Shown piece by piece: positions 20,642 to 29,015 of a stretch of DNA of 35,407 bases; positions within the stretch are counted from its first letter, which is position 1, and each line of letters begins with the position of its first letter. The DNA comes from Euryarchaeota archaeon UBA549. Its GTDB lineage: Archaea; Thermoplasmatota; Poseidoniia; Poseidoniales; Poseidoniaceae. A program made the translations under genes and the position numbers. A model generated the notes under the pieces. The model did not search any database. It was not told the origin of the DNA and saw only the letters and a list, made by a program, of their open reading frames with translations. The DNA is taken from contig DAGF01000044.1 of assembly GCA_002495645.1 (NCBI GenBank), forward strand, positions 1-35,407. The letters run 5' to 3'.

Positions 20642-21818
20642 GCGAAGGCGGTGGAGCAGCCAATTCTGAGCTCGCCTTTGCGACGACTTGCGTGTCCAAA
20701 TGGACATAATCGCTGTCACGGCGTTGAGGCGTGAATCCAGCCCGAAGAATAGAGGATTGAAGTTCATGTTCAGTGGCATCCAGTTTGCTTGTCCCCGAAG
20801 CAGAAACGACGTTTTCTTCCATCATGGTTGAACCTGCATCATCAGCACCTGCAAGCAAGGCCATTTGCGCAACGTGTATGCCCATTGTTGGCCAAGATGC
20901 TTGGATATGCTCTACATTGTCGAGAAATAACCTTGAAATTGCGACATGACGAAGATATTCTGATGAACCAGCACCCAAAACATGTTTGTTTTGACCGCGG
21001 TTTCGACGGCCAAAGGAATTCACTTCTAATTGAACTGGCCAGGCAATAAACGATGTGAAACCATGTCCATGTTGGCTCAATGAACGGTCTTGCAATTCAC
21101 GGATACGGAGCATGTGCTCCACGCGTTCCCGGGACCCCTCACCAAACCCGATGACATTCGTAGCGCTGGTGGTCAAACCCAAGGATTGGGCCTCACTCAT
21201 CACCCGCAACCAGTTCGCAGGTGCTCCTTTTTTGGGCGAGACGTCTTTGCGAACCTCTTCAACCAACATTTCTGCACCGCCTCCGGGAAGCCCGTGCATA
21301 CCGGCTTCTTTGAGGTGAACGAGAACCTCATGGGTGCTCATTCCACACACCTCGGCGAGCCCCTCAATTTCAATTGGACTGAAGCAATCCAAGTCAATGG
21401 TTGGATGCTCTCTTCGGAGGTGTTTGAGCAAATCTGTGTACCATGCGAAGGGCAGAGCCGGATTCACGCCACCCTGCATGAGGATACGTGATCCACCGAT
21501 GGTTTCGAGTTCGCGCACACGCGCTGAGATTTCCTCGTAGGTTTGCGTGTATGTTTCGTCATGACCTGGCGGCCTGTAGAATGAACAAAACTGGCAGTTG
21601 ATGGTGCAGACATTGGTGTAGTTGATGTTCCGGTCAACAAGGTAGGTGACTTTGCCATCAGGGTGCATGACCGCTCGTCGTTGATGGGCAGCCTGCATCA
21701 AATCGTGAAGAGGCGCATCGTCGTAGAGGATGGTCGCTTCTTCAGAACTCAGACGAAGCGAATCTGCACCTTCTCTCGTCCATGTGGACTGGCGCTCAAG
21801 TATACCCTTCCAATGCAC
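20631..21818 (-). CDS. mqnC: Radical SAM enzyme, MqnC-like (cyclic dehypoxanthinyl futalosine synthase); CofH possible
   Basis: A 395-residue radical SAM protein of the MqnC/MqnE/CofG/CofH group. The cluster motif is Cys71-x3-Cys75-x2-Cys78 in VDRNINYTNVCTINCQFCSF. Other matches are ILMQGGVNP, FSPIEI, GLPGGGAEML, ASWPTMGIHVAQMALLAGA and GSTMMEENVVSASG, all closest to MqnC, which cyclises dehypoxanthine futalosine in menaquinone synthesis. CofH, for the F420/F0 chromophore, is the main alternative because the families are close. No other mqn or cof gene is in the window. The start is a GTG at 21818 preceded by GAGGTGAG, nine bases after the PepP stop, so it is probably the last gene of that operon. 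Confidence 0.83.
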   Translation of the reverse strand: MHWKGILERQSTWTREGADSLRLSSEEATILYDDAPLHDLMQAAHQRRAVMHPDGKVTYLVDRNINYTNVCTINCQFCSFYRPPGHDETYTQTYEEISARVRELETIGGSRILMQGGVNPALPFAWYTDLLKHLRREHPTIDLDCFSPIEIEGLAEVCGMSTHEVLVHLKEAGMHGLPGGGAEMLVEEVRKDVSPKKGAPANWLRVMSEAQSLGLTTSATNVIGFGEGSRERVEHMLRIRELQDRSLSQHGHGFTSFIAWPVQLEVNSFGRRNRGQNKHVLGAGSSEYLRHVAISRLFLDNVEHIQASWPTMGIHVAQMALLAGADDAGSTMMEENVVSASGTSKLDATEHELQSSILRAGFTPQRRDSDYVHLDTQVVAKASSELAAPPPSLMS

Positions 21819-21827
21819 TCGCTCACC

Positions 21828-23201
21828 TCAATCGAGGTCTTGACCAACAATTCGCTCAATATCCTCAACCGTCTTTGGACAGTCATCGGTCAACACAACA
21901 GGGCCTTCAGCGGTGATCAGAACATCATCCTCAATACGGATACCAATATTTGCGTATCGCTCTGGGCAATCCACATCGGGCCGCCATGCACCGAAGTACA
22001 GTCCAGGTTCAACCGTTAAGCACATGCCTGGTTCGAGCAATCGTGGCTCTCCGCCAGGCTTGTACACGCCAGCGTCGTGGACGTCAAGTCCGATCCAATG
22101 GCTGGTGTTGTGCATGTACCACTTCTTCAAGTCCCCCGAGTCCATATCCAGTGCTTCGTCCAAGGACTGGTTAATGACGCCCAGTTCAATCAAGCCCTCG
22201 GCCAAAACTCTGCGGGCTGCTTCATGAGGTGCAGTGTACGCCATGCCAACGCGACATGCATCAATAGCAGCAAGTTGAGCATCGAGGACAAGCTGATAGA
22301 TCTCCCGTTGGGCATCTGAAAATGCACCGGAAATCGGCCACGACCGTGTGATGTCGCTGGCATATCCACGAAACTCTGCACCAGCATCAATGAGAATCAC
22401 TTCATCCGAACCACAGACATCTTGGTTGGTCGTGTAGTGAAGAATCGTGGCGTTCTCCCCACATCCAACGATGGAAGGGTAGGACCACCCCGAAGCACCT
22501 GCATAGGAAAAGAATCCTTCAATCACGGATTGCAGTTGATACTCTGTGACACCTTCACGGCTGTGGCGCATGGCAAGTTCGTGGGCGATTGCAGCCACTT
22601 TGCTCGCATAGACCATCTGCTCGATCTCCGATGAGGACTTACGTAGGCGTAATTCAGCCAACATGCCAGACGGGTCCTCGACAGCGACAGGCCCGGTACC
22701 AAAATGCTGGCGAGCGCGGTCACGACGACGAACGGCTGACTCAACCAAACGGTCAATGCCAGCATGCATGCCACCCCTGTGAAACACACGACGAGCATCG
22801 GTCAACCAACCCTCCAATTTCTCCTCGAGTTGGTCGTTATTGTAGGCCTCATCCACAGCAAAATTGGACGTGGCGCCCTCAATACCGGGGCGTCGGCCCT
22901 CCCAGATTTCCTTCAGTGTATCTTGAGGTTGAACGAACAAGGAGGAAATCCAGTTTCCTTCGTTGTGGCGCAAAACAAACACCGTTTCAGGCTCTGTCCA
23001 GCCCGTCATGTACAACAAATCACTTGAGGTACGATAGCGATACTCGACATCGTTCGAGTGAACAGCGAAAGGTGGTGAGGCGAGAATCAGAACATCGTCT
23101 TGACGGATTTGTGATGTCAAACGCTGTTGACGTTCACGGTATTCTTGGATGGTCGTTTGCTCTGGACGGGATGGCAACCTCGCCATGGCCTCTGCGAACA
23201 T
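21828..23201 (-). CDS. pepP: Xaa-Pro aminopeptidase (M24B)
   Basis: A 457-residue metallopeptidase that removes N-terminal residues before proline. The N-terminal creatinase-like domain (about 15-175) carries YMTGWTEPE. The pita-bread catalytic domain has all five metal ligands: Asp272 (IDAGAE), Asp283 (SDITRSWP), His368 (MHNTSHWIGLDVHD), Glu398 (TVEPGLY) and Glu424 (GIRIEDD). Length and motifs match PepP rather than the shorter archaeal PepQ. No signal peptide, so it acts in the cytoplasm, probably on peptides taken up after external proteolysis. Three bases separate it from the surface-protein gene upstream, with GGGTGAAG before the ATG. Confidence 0.93.
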   Translation of the reverse strand: MFAEAMARLPSRPEQTTIQEYRERQQRLTSQIRQDDVLILASPPFAVHSNDVEYRYRTSSDLLYMTGWTEPETVFVLRHNEGNWISSLFVQPQDTLKEIWEGRRPGIEGATSNFAVDEAYNNDQLEEKLEGWLTDARRVFHRGGMHAGIDRLVESAVRRRDRARQHFGTGPVAVEDPSGMLAELRLRKSSSEIEQMVYASKVAAIAHELAMRHSREGVTEYQLQSVIEGFFSYAGASGWSYPSIVGCGENATILHYTTNQDVCGSDEVILIDAGAEFRGYASDITRSWPISGAFSDAQREIYQLVLDAQLAAIDACRVGMAYTAPHEAARRVLAEGLIELGVINQSLDEALDMDSGDLKKWYMHNTSHWIGLDVHDAGVYKPGGEPRLLEPGMCLTVEPGLYFGAWRPDVDCPERYANIGIRIEDDVLITAEGPVVLTDDCPKTVEDIERIVGQDLD

Positions 23202-23204
23202 GCT

Positions 23205-24782
23205 TCACCCTCGGGGTTCGTCTTCTTCAATCGTTGCATCTGTTCGTTGACTGAAATCCATGGTCTGCACATGGCTGGGGGATTTGGAAGAACTCCATTT
23301 TGGAAGGTCCAACGAGGGGGCTTTTCTTGAACGAAGAACCAAGACGCTGGCGATGATACCAACAAGGAAAATCAAGGCAATGAAAGGGACTTGTTGGTCA
23401 TTCGTTGTTGTGGCTGAAAGAATCTCCAATTCAACCACGGTCGAGTGGGTTGCACCATCGTCGTCAAAAACAATCAATTCAATCCGATGCAAACCCGGTT
23501 CAGACAGTTGGTCAGAAGCCAATGAGGATGTACCACGAACCGAACGGTCGTCGTTGATGACCCACAAATAGTCAACATTTTCATTGTCAAAACTTTGACT
23601 TGCGTTCAATTCCCACCCGTCTTCCATTTCAAACGTCAATTTGCCAAGATCATCAAGTATCATTCCGTCGATGGTAATTTGAGCCGTTGGCCGAAGGTTC
23701 AACACCGTGAAAGATTCTGATGCTTGTGCGAAGTATCCGCCACGGTCTCGAACAGAGAGATGAACCGTGTAGACGCCTTGTTCAGTCAAATTCAGTAGTA
23801 TGTGGTCATCGCTCATGAATTCATCAGAGGTTGGGGCTCGGCGCTCACCGTTCTCGCTTTCGATGGCCCAGGTCATGATGTAGGTGGCACCGTTGTATCC
23901 ATCATCAAGGCTGGCGTAGACATTCAAGGATTCACGCTCGTTTACCGTCGCATCGAGACTCAATGAAACAGTTGGAGGTTGTGTGTCGTGAAGGAAAACT
24001 GTTCTCATGCCACCCGTTGTTCGGAGAAGGGAATCCTTTGCCGTGAAATCAAACTGCCAAAGACCTTCATCCAGTTGCAGCGAATCTGGATTGATGGTCA
24101 GGTGCAGACCTGCATGGTCAAAAGTGAACGGAATATCAACCTCAACTGGAGAAACTGTACATACCCCAAATGGTGCAGGACAAACAAGGGCAGACACGCT
24201 CACGATGGTACCACTGGTAGGCGGAGAAATCAAATCATACGTGATGTTCAATTCTGATGCCAATATGGCAACATGACCATCACCTTCCGACATCATTGAT
24301 AACTCTGGCCCAGGCAAGAAATCCAGTTCGTGGATAAAGACAGGCCGATGATGATTGATTCCGAGGTAAACGATGAGGCGAGACGAAATGGGTTCGACCG
24401 TAGCATCATCGATGCTGATATCAACAAAACAGGTGCATTCTATGCCGGGAACATCAACCACTAAATTCCAAGAAAATTGACCCTCCGAAACAGGTTGAAC
24501 GGAGGTCAAGAATGGCCCATTCAGCAAGGTGGTCGGTGTTTGCCCGGAGATGTTGACAACCGACCAGCTCGCATTTCTCAGCGGTACACTTGATGTGCCG
24601 CTTAGATTGAGAACATCAAGAAACTGAGCACCGTTGGAAGCACCAAAATCAATCGGATTAACTGCTTGATTGTTGCCCGTATGCGTTGCTTGCGCCGTAA
24701 ACGGAGCGATACTCAGCACGAAAAGGCTCACCATCAGGCACGTGATGCCTTTCTTGCTGAACTTCATCTGTTCCATCGCCAT
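23205..24782 (-). CDS. Surface protein with Ig/PKD-like domains and C-terminal membrane anchor
   Basis: A 525-residue exported protein. The N-terminal signal peptide (MKFSKKGITCLMVSLFVLSIAPFTA region) is followed by several beta-sandwich-like units. Segments such as DTQPPTVSLSLDATVNERES and QSFDNENVDYLWVINDDRS recall cadherin or PKD repeats. A single hydrophobic helix near 475-493 is followed by a basic tail (RSRKAP), the arrangement of a membrane-anchored surface protein. No enzyme motif is visible. The ATG at 24782 overlaps the stop of the upstream TSP3 gene (TGATG); ATG 24767 directly before the signal peptide is an alternative. The overlap suggests that the two surface proteins are made together and may interact. 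Confidence 0.78.
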   Translation of the reverse strand: MAMEQMKFSKKGITCLMVSLFVLSIAPFTAQATHTGNNQAVNPIDFGASNGAQFLDVLNLSGTSSVPLRNASWSVVNISGQTPTTLLNGPFLTSVQPVSEGQFSWNLVVDVPGIECTCFVDISIDDATVEPISSRLIVYLGINHHRPVFIHELDFLPGPELSMMSEGDGHVAILASELNITYDLISPPTSGTIVSVSALVCPAPFGVCTVSPVEVDIPFTFDHAGLHLTINPDSLQLDEGLWQFDFTAKDSLLRTTGGMRTVFLHDTQPPTVSLSLDATVNERESLNVYASLDDGYNGATYIMTWAIESENGERRAPTSDEFMSDDHILLNLTEQGVYTVHLSVRDRGGYFAQASESFTVLNLRPTAQITIDGMILDDLGKLTFEMEDGWELNASQSFDNENVDYLWVINDDRSVRGTSSLASDQLSEPGLHRIELIVFDDDGATHSTVVELEILSATTTNDQQVPFIALIFLVGIIASVLVLRSRKAPSLDLPKWSSSKSPSHVQTMDFSQRTDATIEEDEPRG

Positions 24783-27700
24783 CAATCACTGAACGGGTCG
24801 CACAACTCACCCTGTCCGGGGTAGGACACCGGGTTCCTTGGGTTCGTATCCCACTTGTATTCACAGAAGTTCACGTGCCCATCACCGTCGGTATCCACCA
24901 TCCGGTCTGCACCATCGTACGGATCAAATTGGAAGTGGTACTCCCATCCAGTTGCCATACCGTCGTCGTCGTGGTCTTGGTAGTACACCTCAGGTCCGTC
25001 ATTCCAATCATCGCCATCGGTATCGTTGGTGATTGGATTGGTGCCGTTCTGCATTTCCTCAAAATTCGTGTAATTCTCAAGGTTGTCGTAGAAGCGCTGT
25101 CCGTCAGGGGTATCAGGGTCAATATTGCATTCTGAATTTGTGGAATCATTGTAGCCGGGGCAGTATCGCTTGATGAGACCACTTCGGTTGAGGCCGTCGC
25201 GATCCGGGTCCTCAAGACCATCGTCGATACCGTCCAAATCACTGTCCGGCATGGATGGGTCCATTACACCACGAGCGCCATACACACCAACGGTTTCGTT
25301 GTCTGCCAAGCCGGTTTCAAAGGCGAGTTGGGAGTAGTAAACTTCCCAGCCATCTGGAAGCATGTCGCCGTCGGTGTCGTCGTCGACGGGGTTGGTGTCC
25401 CAACGGTCTGGGGCTTCCATGCCGTTGGCGAGCGTGTCGTTGTCAACATCGAACGTGTCGTCCTTCAGCGAACTGAGTGATGGATCCAAAGCCCAACGCC
25501 CATTGCAACCATCACACAAGCTGTTTGATGGCATTTGGAAGCCCGTCAAGTTCATTTCGCTGACTTGGAATTTCGGTTCAAGAGCAAAGCCTCCGAGCCA
25601 ATTCTGCCACACATAACCGCCTGGTTGCATCGTACAGGAATTGGATTGAGTTGGTTCACAGCCAGGACGTTCCCATGTGGATGTTGCCACCCAAAGGCTG
25701 TGTGAATTGGTGTTGTCCTCTGCAGATTTCACCTGCATTTCCCAACCGTCCAGCATGCCATCAGCATCTGTATCGTTGAGGAGCGGATTGGTAGGATTTT
25801 GGAATGGACGAGGGACAAAGAGAACCTCCTGTCCGTCGATAAGACCATCATCATCGGTATCAGAATTGTTTGCGTGTGTTAGGAAATTGTCAGCTCCTGC
25901 GACGACTTCTTCACCGTCTTCCAAACCATCGTTATCGGTGTCGAACATGCACGGGCTGGTGGAATATGCCTCGCCTTCCCACATGAAGTTGTCACCGGCT
26001 TCCTCAAGGTCCGTGAGACCGTCGGAGTCCGTATCGGGATTGGAAGCGTTTGAGCCGCCAAGATTACAGGTGGATGAGAATTCATCATAGTCAGAAAGAC
26101 CGTCAGCATCGGTGTCATACAAGCCTGGGTCGGAGGTTACCCAAGTGGGTTGAACGCCGCGGTTGACGACCAAAATTTCCCAACCCATGACTTCAATTCC
26201 GTCAATAAGGCCATCTAAATCGGTGTCAGCGTTGAGTGGGTTGGTGCTACGGCCGTCCAAGATACCGTCTTGGTCTCGGTCGTTGGCTTTGTACTCCATC
26301 ACGTTGGTGAATCGTTCTTCTTCCTCAACGATGTTCATCCAACTGAAGAGACGGGATTCAATGCTCTGTCCAAGAACAACGTTGAGCTCGTAGACGTAGC
26401 CATCAACCGGCGCACGCATGGGAATCACTTGCTGATTACCACCGGCCAGCGTGACACGTGCAGAGGCCACTTGTTGGTTAGCTGAAACTTGCTGACCAAG
26501 TACAACATCAACGGTGTGAACGATAGCAGTGTTTTCCAATTCACTGTACATCACATCACCGTCGGCGTCAAGGTCGTAGCCGTCCATGTCAGGGTCCTGG
26601 TCTCGGTTGAGAGCGGAACGTGGGTGAAGGCCGTTGGAGGCTTCCCACTGGTCAGGCATTTCATCCTCGTCGGTGTCTTCGAGCCACGGAGAGGTGAAGT
26701 TACCTTCACCAAAGATCTGAGCAACCTGGTATTCTTCGAGGTTGTTCATACCGTCTTCGTCCCAATCTCCGTAGCCATCCGAGGCGTTGGCTGGGTTGAG
26801 CACATAGGCGGCACTTGGTGCCATGGATGCGTCAGAGTAGCAGAATTCGAAACCATCGGGCATGCCGTCACCGTCCGTGTCCCAATCAGATGGGCCGTTG
26901 AGAAGACCGTCCCCGTCCATGTCCATGAGGAACCAGTTTCGCTCAACGCCAAAGAATGGCCCGATGTGAGGCAACGGGTCAAGCAGTGGCTCATTGCAGT
27001 TCTCGCCCAATCCGGTGTAAAGACCGATGGAGACATTGGCAACCTCAACGATGTCGTCGATGAGGTCCTGGTCCGAATCTCGTGCAGTAGGGTTCGTTCC
27101 AAACGCTTCTTCTTCAAAGTTAGCAAGGCCATCATCATCAGTGTCCAAAACCATGTCGCAGGAATGGCGACCGTTCGAGGCGAGGTCGTCCCATTCTGCC
27201 ATACCATCTTCGCCGTTGAACCGAGTCTCAAGGGCATCGACCATGGCTTGGTCGAGGAGAAGGCAGTCCCAGTTACCGTCCAGCGGGTTGAACAACACCA
27301 CTTCGCCACCAGGCGTTTGAACGCTGGTCGTGTAGAGAGATTCCCAGCGGTCGTTCAGGCCGTCGTTATCGGTGTCTGCACGTTGTGGGTCTGTACCGAG
27401 TTCTTGTTCGGCTTGGTTGGTGAGTCCGTCTCGGTCTGGGTCACCAGTGGGGCCTTGACTTGGGTCTGGCCACGAATCTGTTTCATTCTCAACTTGTGCA
27501 TCACTGGAATCTTCGTTCTGTGTTGGGTCTATCTCCAAATCCTCGGATTCACCATTGTCTAGTGGATTGAGGCCGTGCTGAACTTCCCAGCCATCGCTCA
27601 TCCCGTCGTTATCGGTGTCCGGGTCATTAACGTCAGTACCGTACTGAGTTTCCTCAAGTTTGTCCGAAAGGCCATCCCCGTCGGTGTCAAGAGCAGCGGA

Positions 27701-27862
27701 CATCAACTCGGATTCACCACGGATATCCTCCTCAACTGCGCTTTCGAAGCCACCAATGTCTTCGCTGGTTTGGAAGAAACCTGAAACACCCACGAAAAGG
27801 GAGCCAAAAATCAAGGTTGAAACGATGGCTACATACGCCATTTGATTGTGATTGAGACTCAT
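24782..27862 (-). CDS. Giant TSP3-repeat surface protein with a lipoyl-like insert
   Basis: A 1026-residue acidic protein with an N-terminal hydrophobic segment (AYVAIVSTLIFGSLFVGVSGFF) that acts as signal or anchor. The rest is built from about 25 calcium-binding Asp motifs of the form DTDGDGLSD or DTDNDGMSD, many followed by 'GWE...GLNP', in the manner of thrombospondin type 3 or EF-like repeats of marine archaeal surface proteins. At about residues 448-506 the pattern is broken by a beta-rich piece, VVLGQQVSANQQVASA ... MRAPVDGYVYELNVVLGQ, which resembles a biotinyl/lipoyl-like hairpin domain of membrane fusion proteins. ATG 27862 is preferred over GTG 27871. Probably a calcium-stiffened surface or adhesion protein; no enzyme motif is seen. 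Confidence 0.82.
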   Translation of the reverse strand: MSLNHNQMAYVAIVSTLIFGSLFVGVSGFFQTSEDIGGFESAVEEDIRGESELMSAALDTDGDGLSDKLEETQYGTDVNDPDTDNDGMSDGWEVQHGLNPLDNGESEDLEIDPTQNEDSSDAQVENETDSWPDPSQGPTGDPDRDGLTNQAEQELGTDPQRADTDNDGLNDRWESLYTTSVQTPGGEVVLFNPLDGNWDCLLLDQAMVDALETRFNGEDGMAEWDDLASNGRHSCDMVLDTDDDGLANFEEEAFGTNPTARDSDQDLIDDIVEVANVSIGLYTGLGENCNEPLLDPLPHIGPFFGVERNWFLMDMDGDGLLNGPSDWDTDGDGMPDGFEFCYSDASMAPSAAYVLNPANASDGYGDWDEDGMNNLEEYQVAQIFGEGNFTSPWLEDTDEDEMPDQWEASNGLHPRSALNRDQDPDMDGYDLDADGDVMYSELENTAIVHTVDVVLGQQVSANQQVASARVTLAGGNQQVIPMRAPVDGYVYELNVVLGQSIESRLFSWMNIVEEEERFTNVMEYKANDRDQDGILDGRSTNPLNADTDLDGLIDGIEVMGWEILVVNRGVQPTWVTSDPGLYDTDADGLSDYDEFSSTCNLGGSNASNPDTDSDGLTDLEEAGDNFMWEGEAYSTSPCMFDTDNDGLEDGEEVVAGADNFLTHANNSDTDDDGLIDGQEVLFVPRPFQNPTNPLLNDTDADGMLDGWEMQVKSAEDNTNSHSLWVATSTWERPGCEPTQSNSCTMQPGGYVWQNWLGGFALEPKFQVSEMNLTGFQMPSNSLCDGCNGRWALDPSLSSLKDDTFDVDNDTLANGMEAPDRWDTNPVDDDTDGDMLPDGWEVYYSQLAFETGLADNETVGVYGARGVMDPSMPDSDLDGIDDGLEDPDRDGLNRSGLIKRYCPGYNDSTNSECNIDPDTPDGQRFYDNLENYTNFEEMQNGTNPITNDTDGDDWNDGPEVYYQDHDDDGMATGWEYHFQFDPYDGADRMVDTDGDGHVNFCEYKWDTNPRNPVSYPGQGELCDPFSD

Positions 27863-27974
27863 GTGTAACACCCGGCACCGCTGTGCATTTCCACCGAGGC
27901 GTTGATTCGGTTATGAACCTTGACCACAATTGAGCGATACAAAACCGTGGCGTGCATCGTTTTTGATAGGAAAA
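27863..27974 (-). promoter_or_regulatory. Intergenic region upstream of the giant surface-protein gene
   Basis: These 112 bases are the longest gap in the minus-strand run and probably hold the promoter of the surface-protein/pepP/mqnC operon. On minus an AT-rich piece, GTTCATAACCG, lies about 50 bases before the ATG and could serve as a TATA element. T-rich TTTTCC just after the upstream gene may end its transcript. Neither is certain. Confidence 0.35.
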
Positions 27975-29003
27975 TCAGGCATAATCTACACGGCGAGGGG
28001 AGATGCTGACCGAAAGGTCATTTGAGGCGATTTCAATCTTGACCTCACCGATCACGCCATGAGCCCTCTGCCACATGCCAATCAACAAACCAATCGCCAC
28101 AGGTGCAACCGGTGAATGAACTGAAAAGATAGAACTGTCCGTGTCAATGATGCTTTGTTCCACCTTCACCTTGCCAAATCCTCTCTTGCTTAATCGGTCT
28201 GCAAAATGACCCTCCCAATCACTTGCTGATTGGATATAGACCGGTCGTTCATTTACTTCAAACGCCTTTTTGGCCGCAAGAATCGCGGCACGAAACGTGT
28301 TTCGATGCTGAATGCTGTCTTCGATTTCGAGGCTGAATTGAGTAGAAATATCCTCTGAGAGGGGCCTGCCAACAATTGAAGCGAACAGGTACCAGAAGAC
28401 ATGAGTGGGGAGGAAAAAGGAACGCTCATCACCGTTGAAAAACGAAGACGACCTCCAGTCGAGTTCAACATCAAGTTGCCGCAATGAACTTCCGCGATCT
28501 TTTGAACCAAACCACGGAAAGTGGGGAGGAGTGGGAGCAGGCGTGATGTTCTCGTTTTTCGGGGAGTATTCCAAATGAATCATGTCTGCACTGACTTGGT
28601 TCCATTCCACATTCGCTCGTTGCTTTGACATATGCTCGTAGTGGGCCAAAGAGAAACCCACGGTCAAGCCATCATGGGCTGGCCCAGAAATTGATGCTTC
28701 ACCAAATTCACCCCAACCCATCTCCAGGGCTCGTTTTTGGAGTCTTTTTTTTGCTTTTCTTTTCCCAAACCAGCGGCCAAATTGAACGCTCGGATAGTAC
28801 GAAAGAATCCGTTCTTCGGCATCCGTTGCCGCAAAAATCAGCTTCCGACCAAGGGGTGATTCAAACGATGCATCAAGTTGATGGCAGAATTTCGAAAATT
28901 CAACGACACCCATCAGTACGCACGGCTGGCCAAAAGGGTCAAGGAAAAATCCGTCATCACCAAACGTAAAGGATGTGTCCAATTCGAAGAACGTACCACT
29001 CAT
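27975..29003 (-). CDS. Hypothetical protein
   Basis: I do not recognise this 342-residue protein. It appears soluble, without signal peptide or membrane helix, and is mixed alpha/beta. A basic stretch (FGKRKAKKRLQKRALEMG, near residue 80) and a Trp/Phe-rich centre are visible. The C-terminal end (SPVAPVAIGLLIGMWQRA, then EVKIEIASNDLSVSISPRR) resembles a small compact domain but fits no family I know. It begins 12 bases after glyA on the same strand, so the two may share a transcript. Confidence 0.65.
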   Translation of the reverse strand: MSGTFFELDTSFTFGDDGFFLDPFGQPCVLMGVVEFSKFCHQLDASFESPLGRKLIFAATDAEERILSYYPSVQFGRWFGKRKAKKRLQKRALEMGWGEFGEASISGPAHDGLTVGFSLAHYEHMSKQRANVEWNQVSADMIHLEYSPKNENITPAPTPPHFPWFGSKDRGSSLRQLDVELDWRSSSFFNGDERSFFLPTHVFWYLFASIVGRPLSEDISTQFSLEIEDSIQHRNTFRAAILAAKKAFEVNERPVYIQSASDWEGHFADRLSKRGFGKVKVEQSIIDTDSSIFSVHSPVAPVAIGLLIGMWQRAHGVIGEVKIEIASNDLSVSISPRRVDYA

Positions 29004-29015
29004 CAACGTTCCAAC

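Noticed and set aside
26489..27562. 357-codon open frame on plus opposite the TSP3 giant gene
   Set aside because: Mirror of GAC/GAT-rich repeats, giving a Val-rich translation without domain features; the minus frame has the repeat pattern and signal segment.
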